Positions 33,844-43,286 of a stretch of DNA of 64,000 nt are shown piece after piece. The notes under the pieces were generated by a model. It did not search any database, was not told where the DNA came from, and saw only the letters and a program-made list of their open reading frames with translations. Every line of letters starts with the position of its first letter. Position 1 is the first letter of the stretch. The DNA is taken from NCBI GenBank assembly GCA_020744225.1, contig JAGMWG010000026.1, forward strand, positions 372,001-436,000. Reading direction: 5' to 3'. The translations under genes were made by a program, and so were the position numbers. The stretch comes from Paraphoma chrysanthemicola. Lineage: Eukaryota > Ascomycota > Dothideomycetes > Pleosporales > Phaeosphaeriaceae.

Positions 33844-36575
33844 GATAGTCGGAATGAGGGAAGCATGTCACGTCAACGGTTTCGTGACACCAAAGGATGA
33901 ACACTCGAGAGGTAGTTGTAACATGGTTCTGTTATGGGAAGCCAATCTCTAAGCCTCGCAGCTTCCGCAGACAGGCGTAGGCCATGACTTAACGGTTGTT
34001 GGCAAGGGCGTCGGACCATCCGCAACAATGTCCATATGGCTTCTTGCTGTACATTCACAGGAACGAGATTCCCAGTTTTAGTCCTTCTTTGATAAGGAAT
34101 GCGTTCATGTCGTGGATGTACCATATTCCATGCGGCCATAATCACACAACGCAATGATTAGAGTCCAAATCGGTTTTCCTCGTACCGCCACGGTGAAGTA
34201 ACCATCACTCAATAAGAGGGAATAATTATGATATAAGCGGCAAGTGGTGTACCATTGACAGCCAATGGCATTTGGCTACGACCACATGAAGTCTAACCGC
34301 GCCACACTTTTGCAGGACAACAGGCAATTTTGCGTCACTGGGGAAACCGTCTACTGCCCTCTTCAGACTGGCTCAGATCATTTAAGCAAAGAGGGTTTGA
34401 AATTCCGATCAATAAGCCATTCCCATTGCCACCGCTGCGGACGATTCTGTGATACACATTCAAAACGAGTTTTGGCCAATTTTAACGGGTTCAAATCCCA
34501 TTTTACCCAATCCTGTATAAGTGAGAGCATAAAGCCGCCTTGAGAATTATCAAGTGAATTTTCATGAAGTTACCAGAATAGCACCACCTTAACCAGTTGC
34601 CCACCAAAACTCCTCACCAACACCTTTTAGTCGTGAGCAATAGCACTCAATCCACCAAAATGATTGCAATGAAATAATCAATATATATGCCATTGCCAAT
34701 GCTGCGGTGTGCGTCCCTCTTTATGAATATGGAAAACGCGCGTGACCGGGAGCCGCATACACGGCGAGAACTCGTCCAGTATGGCTGACGGGCCGAGTAA
34801 GATCGTGGGCGGCCTTGCTGAAATCACCCGTCACTGTGAACTGTCGTATTGAATCGCGCGTCTGGCCGTGCTTCGCCACATCCCCAACTCATCCAACTCC
34901 ATCTCGTTTCGCACTTTGCCGCGCCTGTACCGTCATCGTTGGATGCAAAGACTCTTTCATTGCGGATCATGAATCTTGCACGTAGGGTGCGGTCGAAAGA
35001 GATGTTTGCCTACGAAGAATGTGGCGCACTGCTGTGATCTGTCAGTACCCAACTTTTCCTTCGGTTGCAGTGGATGACAAGGGCGCGGCGGTCCACAAGT
35101 TTTCCAACGACAATCCGAGTGTTAAAGAGTCTCTGGAGATATTATATGGACGTAAAGCTTTATGTCTTCTCTTAGAGCATTGTAACATCCTAGAGACCGT
35201 CTCCTCGGCGGTCTCTGCACCACAAATAGTGGGCATCTCGAGGTGAATGCAGCAGTAACCTGGATCGGGTATTGAACCTCCGTCAGGAACGTATTACAAG
35301 AACTGCGATCTGGCTGGTGGCAGAGAGCGACGTAATACTCGTGCAGGACAAGTGCGACATCTCCCGATGCCATGGCATCATGACTGGAGTATATTTCCGC
35401 TCATGGCGAGCATCGAAACGTAAGTGGAATCACGACACAGGAGTACTCTGTACACTGATCAGGAGCGTGCTGGATAGAACTGCGATAGCAAGTTGCATTG
35501 CCGATGGTATAGAATAAGGGAACCATCAACACGTCAAACGCCGGCGTGGTTGCAACGATTGCATTTGGCTTCACCGGGTACAACAAGCTCACTTTTGATT
35601 GGAAAAACTATTTTGGAATCGTTTGAGCCTGTAAAATCAGATTGCGATAGGACACAATAGCGCAAAAGAACAATGTAATACCTTCCTCTCGAACTTGACG
35701 GTCTAACGATGATCAGGACATACCAGAACGCAGGATGCCTATATGCAACACTGATTCTGAAACCGACATGAGCGGCAGTAGGCAGATCGATTGGACAGTA
35801 TGCTGTGGAGGGTTTTCAGGATCTTGGGCGCGCTTGTGGCCATTTGGATAATATACACCATTCGCCATGACAAATGAAGCCACGAACCGAAATTGTATGC
35901 GACTGGAGCAGACCCACGGTATTTGAGGGGTTGTATGCACTGCTGCAATATTTTTTTTGTGCACGGAAAGGTACAAGTCATCCTGCTGTCAGAGACTCAT
36001 GAGAAATCCCAAACTTGATCACCAGATCACCACAACACAAAATTCCTATTCGAGTACCGTTAAGCTCGTCTACAAAGAGTCAATCTTCGTTCTAGGTCAA
36101 TGTGCTACAATAAATGCAGATCCTCAGAACATGTACCTCAGCATCGTGCGAGATAGTTCAAATCGATCCAAGCTCTTGCCGCCTTGAAATCAGCTCTACA
36201 TTCTTGCGAACTCCAAGTTATGCATGTGAGAGTGTGCACAACTGAGCATCAGACATCTTTTCGAGTTGGAGAGGTACCAGACAACATTTTTAAACCTTAA
36301 ACCCACAATGAGATGGTTGCAGTCGAGAAAAGTATGAGAATGAGGCGGTTGGTATTTGCGCTTGTACCTTCTCTTAATTTGTCCAAGGTTGTAGAACGAC
36401 ATTTCTCAACACATCGGAAACGACCAGATAGATTTCTTGTACACACACTATGAGGCAGACAATTGAGGCATGACTAAAGAGTGCTATTGCGAAATGAGGG
36501 TCGTGATCATGTGCTTTAGAAACCAAGAAACGCCGAAACAAACCCACCCTCCCATCTATATACGCCGCAAGCCTT
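33844..36575. other. Gene-poor stretch inside the gene island
   Basis: About 2.7 kb without a supported gene. Frames at 33873-34154 (-) and 34265-34543 (+) are short and lack domains. A GGGTTCAAATCCC near 34486 resembles a tRNA T-loop but has no surrounding cloverleaf. Confidence 0.4.
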
Positions 36576-37769
36576 TTAAATCGCTGAGCTTGATTGGAGA
36601 TTCTCCAAGTGGACCTTGAACCTGGCCGCAAGATTAAGTATCGGACTTTCTTTTTCCTCCTCTACCTCAATATAACTGTTCACCATTTCACAAATTGGCA
36701 GTGACTCGTCAAAATCGTATGCAGTGAGCCATCTTGATCCCATAGAGCTCTCCATGACCTGCGTTTGATTCCACTCGGTCGGACCGGGGAACCAGCTAGA
36801 GGTTCTTCCGAGGCGGTACATCATCCAGTTGATTGGGTTCTTGACGAGCTCTGCCTCTTCCAAGCTTGGCGTATCCCAGAAGCGGGGGACATGCAAAGGC
36901 GGGATGTTTTGCATGTTGGTCATGAAGTCCTTCAAGATATTGCGTAGACTGCAGGGGTAGTATGCTAGGCGTTGTTCTTCTGTCTGAGGCATCGGTGGTA
37001 GGTGGGACGGGTGTGTCAATGCGCCCTTAATCGCTGCTCCCAAAGATCTCCAGAGGGTACAATCTCCTCCAAAGTTATCGTAGTGCTGTAGATTCGTGTT
37101 GTTTCCCATCTTGATCTCGGGCATGGGCGCAAGTAAGCCCGCGTCATCTCCGTCTTCCAGCTGACACATTGGCTTTTCATAGTAATCTTCGAATAGCGTG
37201 ATGGCGTGCTTGTATACTTCCCAAATAGCCTTTGCCTCCTCCCCAGTCTTGGAACCACTCTTCGCCCAGCTTTTATCAGGATGCCAGGCTTTGTTTACAC
37301 GGCGGGCAGCAGCGCGGAAGAGCTCTTGAGGTGGAATCCAGCCCTCGTACCATGGCTCAGAAAGTCCAAGGACAGTGTATGCGTTTTTCGTGTGCAGATG
37401 TTGCGGGTAGGTCTTGTATTGGGTGACAAGTGGGTCGATTTGTGCAGAGTATGCAAGCGCATTGCGAGTCACCCAGACAAGACCGACTGTCGCGACACCA
37501 GTAGCAGCGGCGTAGAGAAGGGGGCGACGATGGTCGCGAACTCGCTGGCCGAGTTTGTTGGCAACCTTGCGGATCTTGTCTGCGGTTTTACGGGTCCTGG
37601 AGGACACTTTGTGCAGCACTGCTGGATCCGGAGTTAGGTCTGCTGGTGAGGGATGATGCTTGAGACGACGTTCGAGTCGGCGGGCACGTGGACCAGTCTC
37701 ATTGCGTCGGCGAGGCCAAGATGGAGCGACGGATTGACTGCGAAGACGATATTTTCTAGCCGGTGCCAT
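36576..37769 (-). CDS. Membrane-anchored J-domain (DnaJ/Hsp40-type) protein
   Basis: A 397-aa frame from an ATG at 37769. Residues 1-82 are very basic (Arg/Lys-rich, like a matrix, nuclear or cytosolic-anchor tail). Residues about 84-100 form one membrane helix (LLYAAATGVATVGLVWV). The J-domain spans about 129-195: NAYTVLGL, helix II with Arg-Arg, the obligatory HPD motif at 163-165 followed by Lys, then a helix with AIWEVYKHAITLFEDYY. J-domains stimulate the ATPase of Hsp70 partners. The spacing between helix I and HPD is slightly longer than in DnaJ. The C-terminal 200 residues (Trp/Pro-rich, no zinc fingers) are not recognised, so this is a class C J-protein. It is divergent from the membrane protein at 38152 with 382 bases between starts. 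Confidence 0.85.
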   Translation of the reverse strand: MAPARKYRLRSQSVAPSWPRRRNETGPRARRLERRLKHHPSPADLTPDPAVLHKVSSRTRKTADKIRKVANKLGQRVRDHRRPLLYAAATGVATVGLVWVTRNALAYSAQIDPLVTQYKTYPQHLHTKNAYTVLGLSEPWYEGWIPPQELFRAAARRVNKAWHPDKSWAKSGSKTGEEAKAIWEVYKHAITLFEDYYEKPMCQLEDGDDAGLLAPMPEIKMGNNTNLQHYDNFGGDCTLWRSLGAAIKGALTHPSHLPPMPQTEEQRLAYYPCSLRNILKDFMTNMQNIPPLHVPRFWDTPSLEEAELVKNPINWMMYRLGRTSSWFPGPTEWNQTQVMESSMGSRWLTAYDFDESLPICEMVNSYIEVEEEKESPILNLAARFKVHLENLQSSSAI

Positions 37770-38151
37770 CTTGGAGGAAAACAGATATGGTAGCCAACTT
37801 TCAAGTGGACAAGATATAACAAAAGACAGTGATTATACGCAGGTTGGTAGGGATTGAAGTGTTTGTGATGGACATGATGTCCCAAAGGCAAAGGGGATCG
37901 CCATTGTGCCCCAGACAAAGGCAACAAAGACCCCCGAGCCCGCAAACAGTGGCAATCATTATGTAATCTATCCCACTCAAGACAAACATTCTAGCCAACA
38001 GTAACGGCGGTGAATCAGAATTCATGCAGCCTGCCGTTAGCGTCGCGCCGATGACAAAACACGCGTGATTGGATCTACCAGTCACAAAAGTGCGAAGCAA
38101 CCGCAGTCAACCACGATTTCGCATTTGTACATTTTCACCTTGTGCATCGTC

Positions 38152-39282
38152 ATGGCGACCTCGACGATTCCTGCACGTTGTGCCAAGGACATGTTCAAGA
38201 GTCCTGAGGTCGTCAATGAGGCAAACACCTCGACAGACGGTCGCGAGGCCACACCAAAATCTTGCAAAAAGAGAAGCCGCTGCTCGTGCACTTGGCTATG
38301 CCTCGTCCTCGTCACTGTTATGGTCGCAGTGTTCGGCATCTGTGCTGCAGCTTTCCTCGCCCAAGACCCCGTACACAACGGCAAGACTCCCGCACACTAC
38401 AGTGTATTCAAGGACCTTCGTGCGGCCGAAAAATATGCCGGGTTAGAAGCGCTGCGTGCTCGCCGGGTACGTACGCATGACATGAATATCAGATGGGTGA
38501 ACTTCTTCGAGGATGAGCCGACCTCAACTTCTTTCGAGACCACGAGCAGTATATTGCAGTCGCTGGACCTTCACGACAAAGCAAACCAGGCAGCAACCAG
38601 AAATACCGAACTTGCCAACAACAAGCTTCGTGAGGTGGAAGTCGGCGCAATGAAGATCTTGTTCCTTGCTACCACGCGATTCGCAGAAGCAGAGACGGCT
38701 GCCGCAATCTCCCATCGCTGGAAGAACAGCACTCTCACATGGCTCTATGCACGACTTTCGTTCGAGTGTTTCGCCCCTTACGCCCCTGCCACTCAGGCCA
38801 AAGTCTTGGGTCAAGAAACGCAGATAGAGCTGGCACGTTTCATCAACAGCCACACCGATATCTTCGCTATGGTGGACATCATCGACAAGCGCCTTGAGGC
38901 CGAGTTCCACGAGTTTGGGGCATTCTTAAGCCTAGTCCGTGTCGAGTGGACCCAACCTCTCGGAGCAGCAGTCTGCAGGCGTGCAAAATTGCAAGAGACG
39001 TGCACACGAGCGGATATCGCACGGGCAAGTGACAAGGAGGTACACGACCGGATCAAAGAGCTCCTCACCAAAGGGAAGGAAGAATATCTGGTCGATAGGC
39101 AGAATGACAGAGAATTCGTGAGGGCTATGTTTATCGGGCTCGACGATATGGCGCGTTTCTACGATAACCCCATTCGAGTGGAGAACCTTGACGACTTATG
39201 GATGGTACTGCAGCAGCTTACAGACAAGCTGGTTGCACTTGTAATGGTAGACGAGGATGGCGATAGAAAGTTGGTGCGGTGA
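38152..39282 (+). CDS. Type II single-pass membrane protein, helical ectodomain
   Basis: A 376-aa product from the ATG at 38152. Upstream in-frame codons to 38065 carry no better start. The N-terminal ~46 residues are polar and end in a basic, Cys-rich stretch (CKKRSRCSC), possibly palmitoylated. Residues 47-70 form a strong membrane helix (WLCLVLVTVMVAVFGICAAAF). The positive charges before it predict an N-in, C-out topology. The remaining 300 residues are helical with scattered Trp and Cys (WLYARLSFECF, KLQETCTRADIARA). No enzyme motif. The general layout (short cytosolic tail, one helix, helical outside domain) resembles other island membrane proteins, though I see no clear sequence match. 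Divergent from the J-protein gene. Confidence 0.82.
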   Translation: MATSTIPARCAKDMFKSPEVVNEANTSTDGREATPKSCKKRSRCSCTWLCLVLVTVMVAVFGICAAAFLAQDPVHNGKTPAHYSVFKDLRAAEKYAGLEALRARRVRTHDMNIRWVNFFEDEPTSTSFETTSSILQSLDLHDKANQAATRNTELANNKLREVEVGAMKILFLATTRFAEAETAAAISHRWKNSTLTWLYARLSFECFAPYAPATQAKVLGQETQIELARFINSHTDIFAMVDIIDKRLEAEFHEFGAFLSLVRVEWTQPLGAAVCRRAKLQETCTRADIARASDKEVHDRIKELLTKGKEEYLVDRQNDREFVRAMFIGLDDMARFYDNPIRVENLDDLWMVLQQLTDKLVALVMVDEDGDRKLVR

Positions 39283-40051
39283 GACGGATGGTAAGAGCGT
39301 GCAACCGGGGCCTGCCAGCTTACTGGTACGGAATGTTGAGTTTTGAGATGGTTGGTAGCGACTGTCTCCGTTGTTTCAGTGCGTGATGGTTGGGCCATTC
39401 GGCAAGCGGCCCCTCACGCAAGACCAAGCAAGTTACGGGACATGATATCCAGGACCTGTGGTAGTCGCATAGTTTGTAAACGTATACATTTGTTCATCCC
39501 TATACGTCCAAGACGCTTTGAAAGTCCGCTCGCCGGTCCGTGGATTGACTATGATACGACAGTCTACGTGACGTCGCCTTGGGGAAAAGCCGTTAGTATC
39601 TGACAGACGAGTCAGATCAGTGCCAACAAAACAGGATATCGGATACGCAAGGTAAAGGGGCTGCGCGAGACGCCCCCTAGCTTACCTCTGCGAGCCGCGA
39701 TAACGTTCGCTCTCACCCACGGCCACCATATGGCGGCTCCATCAATTACGTATGCGCATTGCCATGCATGCAAAGCGCCTTGAGGTTCCGACTCTATGCA
39801 TGGCAAGCCCTGCACAGAGAGAGGTCAGAGCAGGGAGCACAATGGGAATTTGGATCTTCACACGCTTTGATTTTTCTTTCCCTTTTCTAATTTTACAGCG
39901 CAACGGCGTTGCAAAGAGCTCCGCCAAACATGGCCAGAACCCTGAAAGCTGAAAGGAGAGCCTTCCGAGATCCCCTTCGCTTAGTTCATCGAGCTGGCCA
40001 TGGACTATGCTGCTCTCGCCACCTGCCCAGAGACCTATCGCCACTCAACCT
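39283..40051. other. Intergenic, between convergent genes
   Basis: The 3' ends of the type II membrane gene and the coiled-coil gene face each other here. No gene is seen. Confidence 0.5.
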
Positions 40052-40999
40052 TCACGTTGGATCGCCTTTGTCCTGCCGCAGCTCGGCCGCCAGCTCAGGC
40101 AAGGTCATCATCCCAACCTCCCGCATGACCTCTGTATGCATCTTTTTGAACTCGTTGATGTCCAACGGCAACGAACTTTCCTTCAATCTCATGACGAAGC
40201 TGTGTGGAAACCCAAACTGCGCGAGGGTGGTGGGTAAGAGGCCGGTGCCGAGATCGATGAACTGCAAAGACGGTGGCTGATCCGGCTCTCTGCCACGCTG
40301 TGTTGTACGCATCAAGCGCAGGAGTTCGGTGTACTGCTCTCGCACAATTTTGTCCCCTAGGGACTTGGTCCAGCCCGGGCCCTTCAAGTGCGAATTCGCG
40401 AGAGCGCTGACGTTTTCCGTCGCGTTGCCAAAGACGCTGAGGAGAAGTGGGTGGAGGTACTGAGTCACCTCCAGACGCAGGGCGCTCTGATCTTCCTCCA
40501 CAGTCGTCTTCTCATCTTTCAAGTCCCGGATCTGCTCTTCCAATCCGGTGATGACGTCTTTACTTTCCTTAAGGCGCGCCTCATATGACGAAACGAACTC
40601 GTCGAGCGCTCCCCCGTCTCCGTCTTTGGAAGCAGGCAGCGCCTCCCTGTAGATGCGATACGCCTCTTCGCGCTCTTCGTAGCTGATGCCCAGTGACACT
40701 ACGAAGTTGAGAGCGCGGCATCTGCGCTGGTTGCTTTCCTGGAGGGCAGCCGAGGTCTGGTTTTGGATTATAGTCCATGCGGCGTTCTCTTTGATCAAGG
40801 TCCTAATTTGACGGACGTGGGCTTCGACAGCCCTCTTCAAGCTCTGTTCATAGCGGCTGCTGCCATGGCTCGCGGGTAGCTGAGCGATGTCGTTGACTTC
40901 CTTGATGGAGTTGTTGAGCTCGGCGAGGTCGAGGTTGTAGGCTGAAATGAGGTGGTCCACAGCCGGGACGGGCACAGGTGGCATGTGTTCGTCTGACAT
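40052..40999 (-). CDS. Coiled-coil protein, uncharacterised
   Basis: A 315-aa product from the first ATG at 40999 (the frame is open further upstream without ATG). Residues about 15-110 are helical. A clear coiled coil spans about 135-180 (SSYEARLKESKDVITGLEEQIRDLKDEKTTVEEDQSALRLEV). A globular-looking C-terminal part follows with a FIDLGTGLLPTTLAQFGFP segment and ends in an acidic/basic helix (MTLPELAAELRQDKG). No catalytic motif, membrane helix or signal peptide. It could be a dimeric adaptor. It is followed in the same direction by none closer than the gene at 36576, and its upstream neighbour at 42417 is also on the minus strand. Confidence 0.75.
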   Translation of the reverse strand: MSDEHMPPVPVPAVDHLISAYNLDLAELNNSIKEVNDIAQLPASHGSSRYEQSLKRAVEAHVRQIRTLIKENAAWTIIQNQTSAALQESNQRRCRALNFVVSLGISYEEREEAYRIYREALPASKDGDGGALDEFVSSYEARLKESKDVITGLEEQIRDLKDEKTTVEEDQSALRLEVTQYLHPLLLSVFGNATENVSALANSHLKGPGWTKSLGDKIVREQYTELLRLMRTTQRGREPDQPPSLQFIDLGTGLLPTTLAQFGFPHSFVMRLKESSLPLDINEFKKMHTEVMREVGMMTLPELAAELRQDKGDPT

Positions 41000-41727
41000 G
41001 GTGGCTAAGGTGGCTTTCGCACGTGATTGCAGGTACGGACGCAAAGTCGTGCTGGAGCGGCTCACACGTTTTTCTAGTTGTCGGTGCGGCGGTGAAGCCT
41101 CACTTTGTCTGCGGGGTTGCAACGCGTGTGGTGGTTACACAGTCCCACCATGCTCGCGACTGCGGTGATACAATGAAGCCGGTCTGCCCAGGTGGTCGAG
41201 ATGCCAGCGCGTGACTTTGCACGGGGCAGGGCAGTCGTAGTGGACGACTTAACTTCTGGCTCACCTTAGAATGGAAGAAAAGAAAACCTCCGCTGTACTG
41301 TGCATAACGGCAAATGCAGCACCTCGACACGCGCACATGATATTTTCTAGCTCAGCGGCCGGGGGTGGGGGCCATTGGGTATGAACAACACGACGCCAAG
41401 CCCCACGCCTGAATGTAGTTAACCGGCACTTGCCCCTGCGTACGATTTGTCTGCAGCACCGCCGTGACATCACGGTCCTCAGCATTCCCGAGGTCCTGCT
41501 TCTTGCAGCACATCAGTCCATCACAGCCTACAGCCCCACAAGCAAATTGACCACGAGCGAAATGACCACGAAAGAAATGCGGCTGTACAGTGTCTTTGAA
41601 ATTTTATCTGAATCATGGCACTGCCCACAACACCTCATCCGCACCAGCTGTTCTCAACCGCCAGATTCGATACCATCGCCGCAAATGTCATGTTTGGTTC
41701 CTTGTCCGACTTCGCTACCTGCTATGC
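41000..41727. other. Intergenic
   Basis: Upstream region of the 315-aa coiled-coil gene. Short overlapping open frames on both strands carry no domain. Confidence 0.4.
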
Positions 41728-42417
41728 CTAAGCACCAAATCTTTTGTTGATCGTATCGTTCATCTCATTTGCTTTGTCACTCATCGTGTTGAAGAAGACT
41801 TTGCCTTGCTGCCACCACCCAGCGTGCTCCGGCTGCCGAGTGCCAGTGCCAGTGCCGACCATGGTATCGTCAAAGAGAAACTTTCCCCATTTTGCCCAAA
41901 GCGCCGCCTTGTCGTCTAGCTCAACGTCTGGCTTTATGTCGCGGATCACGCGTATATTGGTGGGGTCTTCGTCTCCGCGTACTTCCACGATCACGACGTA
42001 GCTTTCGAAGCGGGTGACCGTCGCTGCATCGGATCCTTCCGCACGGTTTGTTCCGGCCATGGAACCATGGGTCGAGTTGCCTGCCTGAGATGGACGTGGT
42101 GCACGAACGCGTCGGACCGGCGTGCCATCTATACTACTAGACGGTGTGGAGGACTGCGAGCCCAGTGTATGACCACGTCGATTCGACTGTGCCGCTGCTG
42201 AAGACGAAGGTGAGGAGAAGAGCTTGTTTGCTGGATTCTTCGCTATTTGAGGCGACGGCGAGATGGAGGAGTCGGCCTCATTATTCTGGTCCGATCCTAC
42301 TAGCGCTTTCCCACGCGCTTGTTTCTTTTCCGGGCGTTGGATGTCATCATCAGAGTTGCTGGGGCTTGGTCGTCGTCGCTTGCCATCTAAGCTCGGAATA
42401 CTGTTTAGTGGCGCCAT
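41728..42417 (-). CDS. Basic, probably nuclear, uncharacterised protein
   Basis: A 229-aa product from the ATG at 42417. Residues about 9-45 contain two basic clusters (GKRRRPSPS and EKKQARGK) spaced like a bipartite nuclear localisation signal. Ser/Pro/Thr-rich disorder runs to about 130. The C-terminal 100 residues look folded: a strand pair (ESYVVIVEVRGDE, NIRVIRDIKPDVEL), a Trp-containing helix (AALWAKWGKFLFDD), then WWQQGKVFFNTM and a final helix. No known domain. A Gly-Thr repeat (TMVGTGTGT) separates two helices. Divergent from the 82-aa membrane peptide (344 bases between starts), suggesting a shared promoter. Confidence 0.72.
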   Translation of the reverse strand: MAPLNSIPSLDGKRRRPSPSNSDDDIQRPEKKQARGKALVGSDQNNEADSSISPSPQIAKNPANKLFSSPSSSAAAQSNRRGHTLGSQSSTPSSSIDGTPVRRVRAPRPSQAGNSTHGSMAGTNRAEGSDAATVTRFESYVVIVEVRGDEDPTNIRVIRDIKPDVELDDKAALWAKWGKFLFDDTMVGTGTGTRQPEHAGWWQQGKVFFNTMSDKANEMNDTINKRFGA

Positions 42418-42761
42418 GAAGATCCGGTCCGTTTGCGCTAAGGTTGAGTTGAGGTAGGATGTCCTTGGTTGGCCCGAATGTGGAGTGAAGTGTGGGAAAG
42501 CGTTCGACTTGATGATGATGGTAGTACTATCTGCGCACTTGTCGCTATTTGCTATGCAAACAATTGCGCCCTGGTCGGCTTTCACGACAGCGCGCACGCA
42601 GCTCCTGTCACGTTCCCAGGCCCCCACACACGCGCGGTGGACGCAGACGTGAATGCCAGATACAAGGCGCAGACTTTGCTCTTTGACTCGTAGCCTGCTT
42701 TCTCATACAACACCGCATCCAATCCGAACTTCAACTCCGACCAATTCAACACGGCAAGACC

Positions 42762-43010
42762 ATGCCTCATCTCGGTGCCATCTGGGCTGTTATTGTGCCC
42801 CACATCCGGCGATTCTTGAAGAGTCTATGGGGAAAAATTATTTTGCTTCTTTCCTGTATCGTGGTCATCATCATGGTCGCCCGCTATATGATGCCATCAT
42901 CCACTCCACCAGGGTCCCTGAGAACGGTTGTGTCTACGACTGAGCAATCTGCATTGTCAAGCGCGACACGACGGACGCAATGGGTGACACCGCACCTCGA
43001 GCGGATGTGA
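42762..43010 (+). CDS. 82-aa single-pass membrane protein
   Basis: An ATG at 42762 opens 82 codons. Residues about 24-44 form a membrane helix (GKIILLLSCIVVIIMVARYMM) preceded by a basic amphipathic segment (HIRRFLKSLW). The tail is Ser/Thr-rich. The size and layout fit small single-pass regulators or tail segments of membrane complexes. The hydrophobic run and good position relative to the divergent gene support it. It could also be the first exon of a longer gene. Confidence 0.6.
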   Translation: MPHLGAIWAVIVPHIRRFLKSLWGKIILLLSCIVVIIMVARYMMPSSTPPGSLRTVVSTTEQSALSSATRRTQWVTPHLERM

Positions 43011-43286
43011 GATCGCATCTAGGTATCGCAGGTATGTCTTGAGATTAGCCCTGGGAAGTGCAAGCAATGACTTGGTCTCAAAGACATCAGCCTGCTCCAG
43101 ATGCAGATATATCGGAAGAGTGAGGGGAGGGAATGATGACGCAGATGAGAAGCGCAACGACTCATTAGTATGAAGGGCTTCATAGTGCCGATGGCTCAGA
43201 ACAAGGAGCCCGAACGAAAAATTAAATGGATGTAGCCCAGACCTTCTCCTTGCCCGCACAACACGAACTTCGCTGATACCCTACCC

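Noticed and set aside
34470..34510. tRNA T-loop-like GGGTTCAAATCCC
   Set aside because: No anticodon arm, D-arm or pairing acceptor stem can be placed around it.
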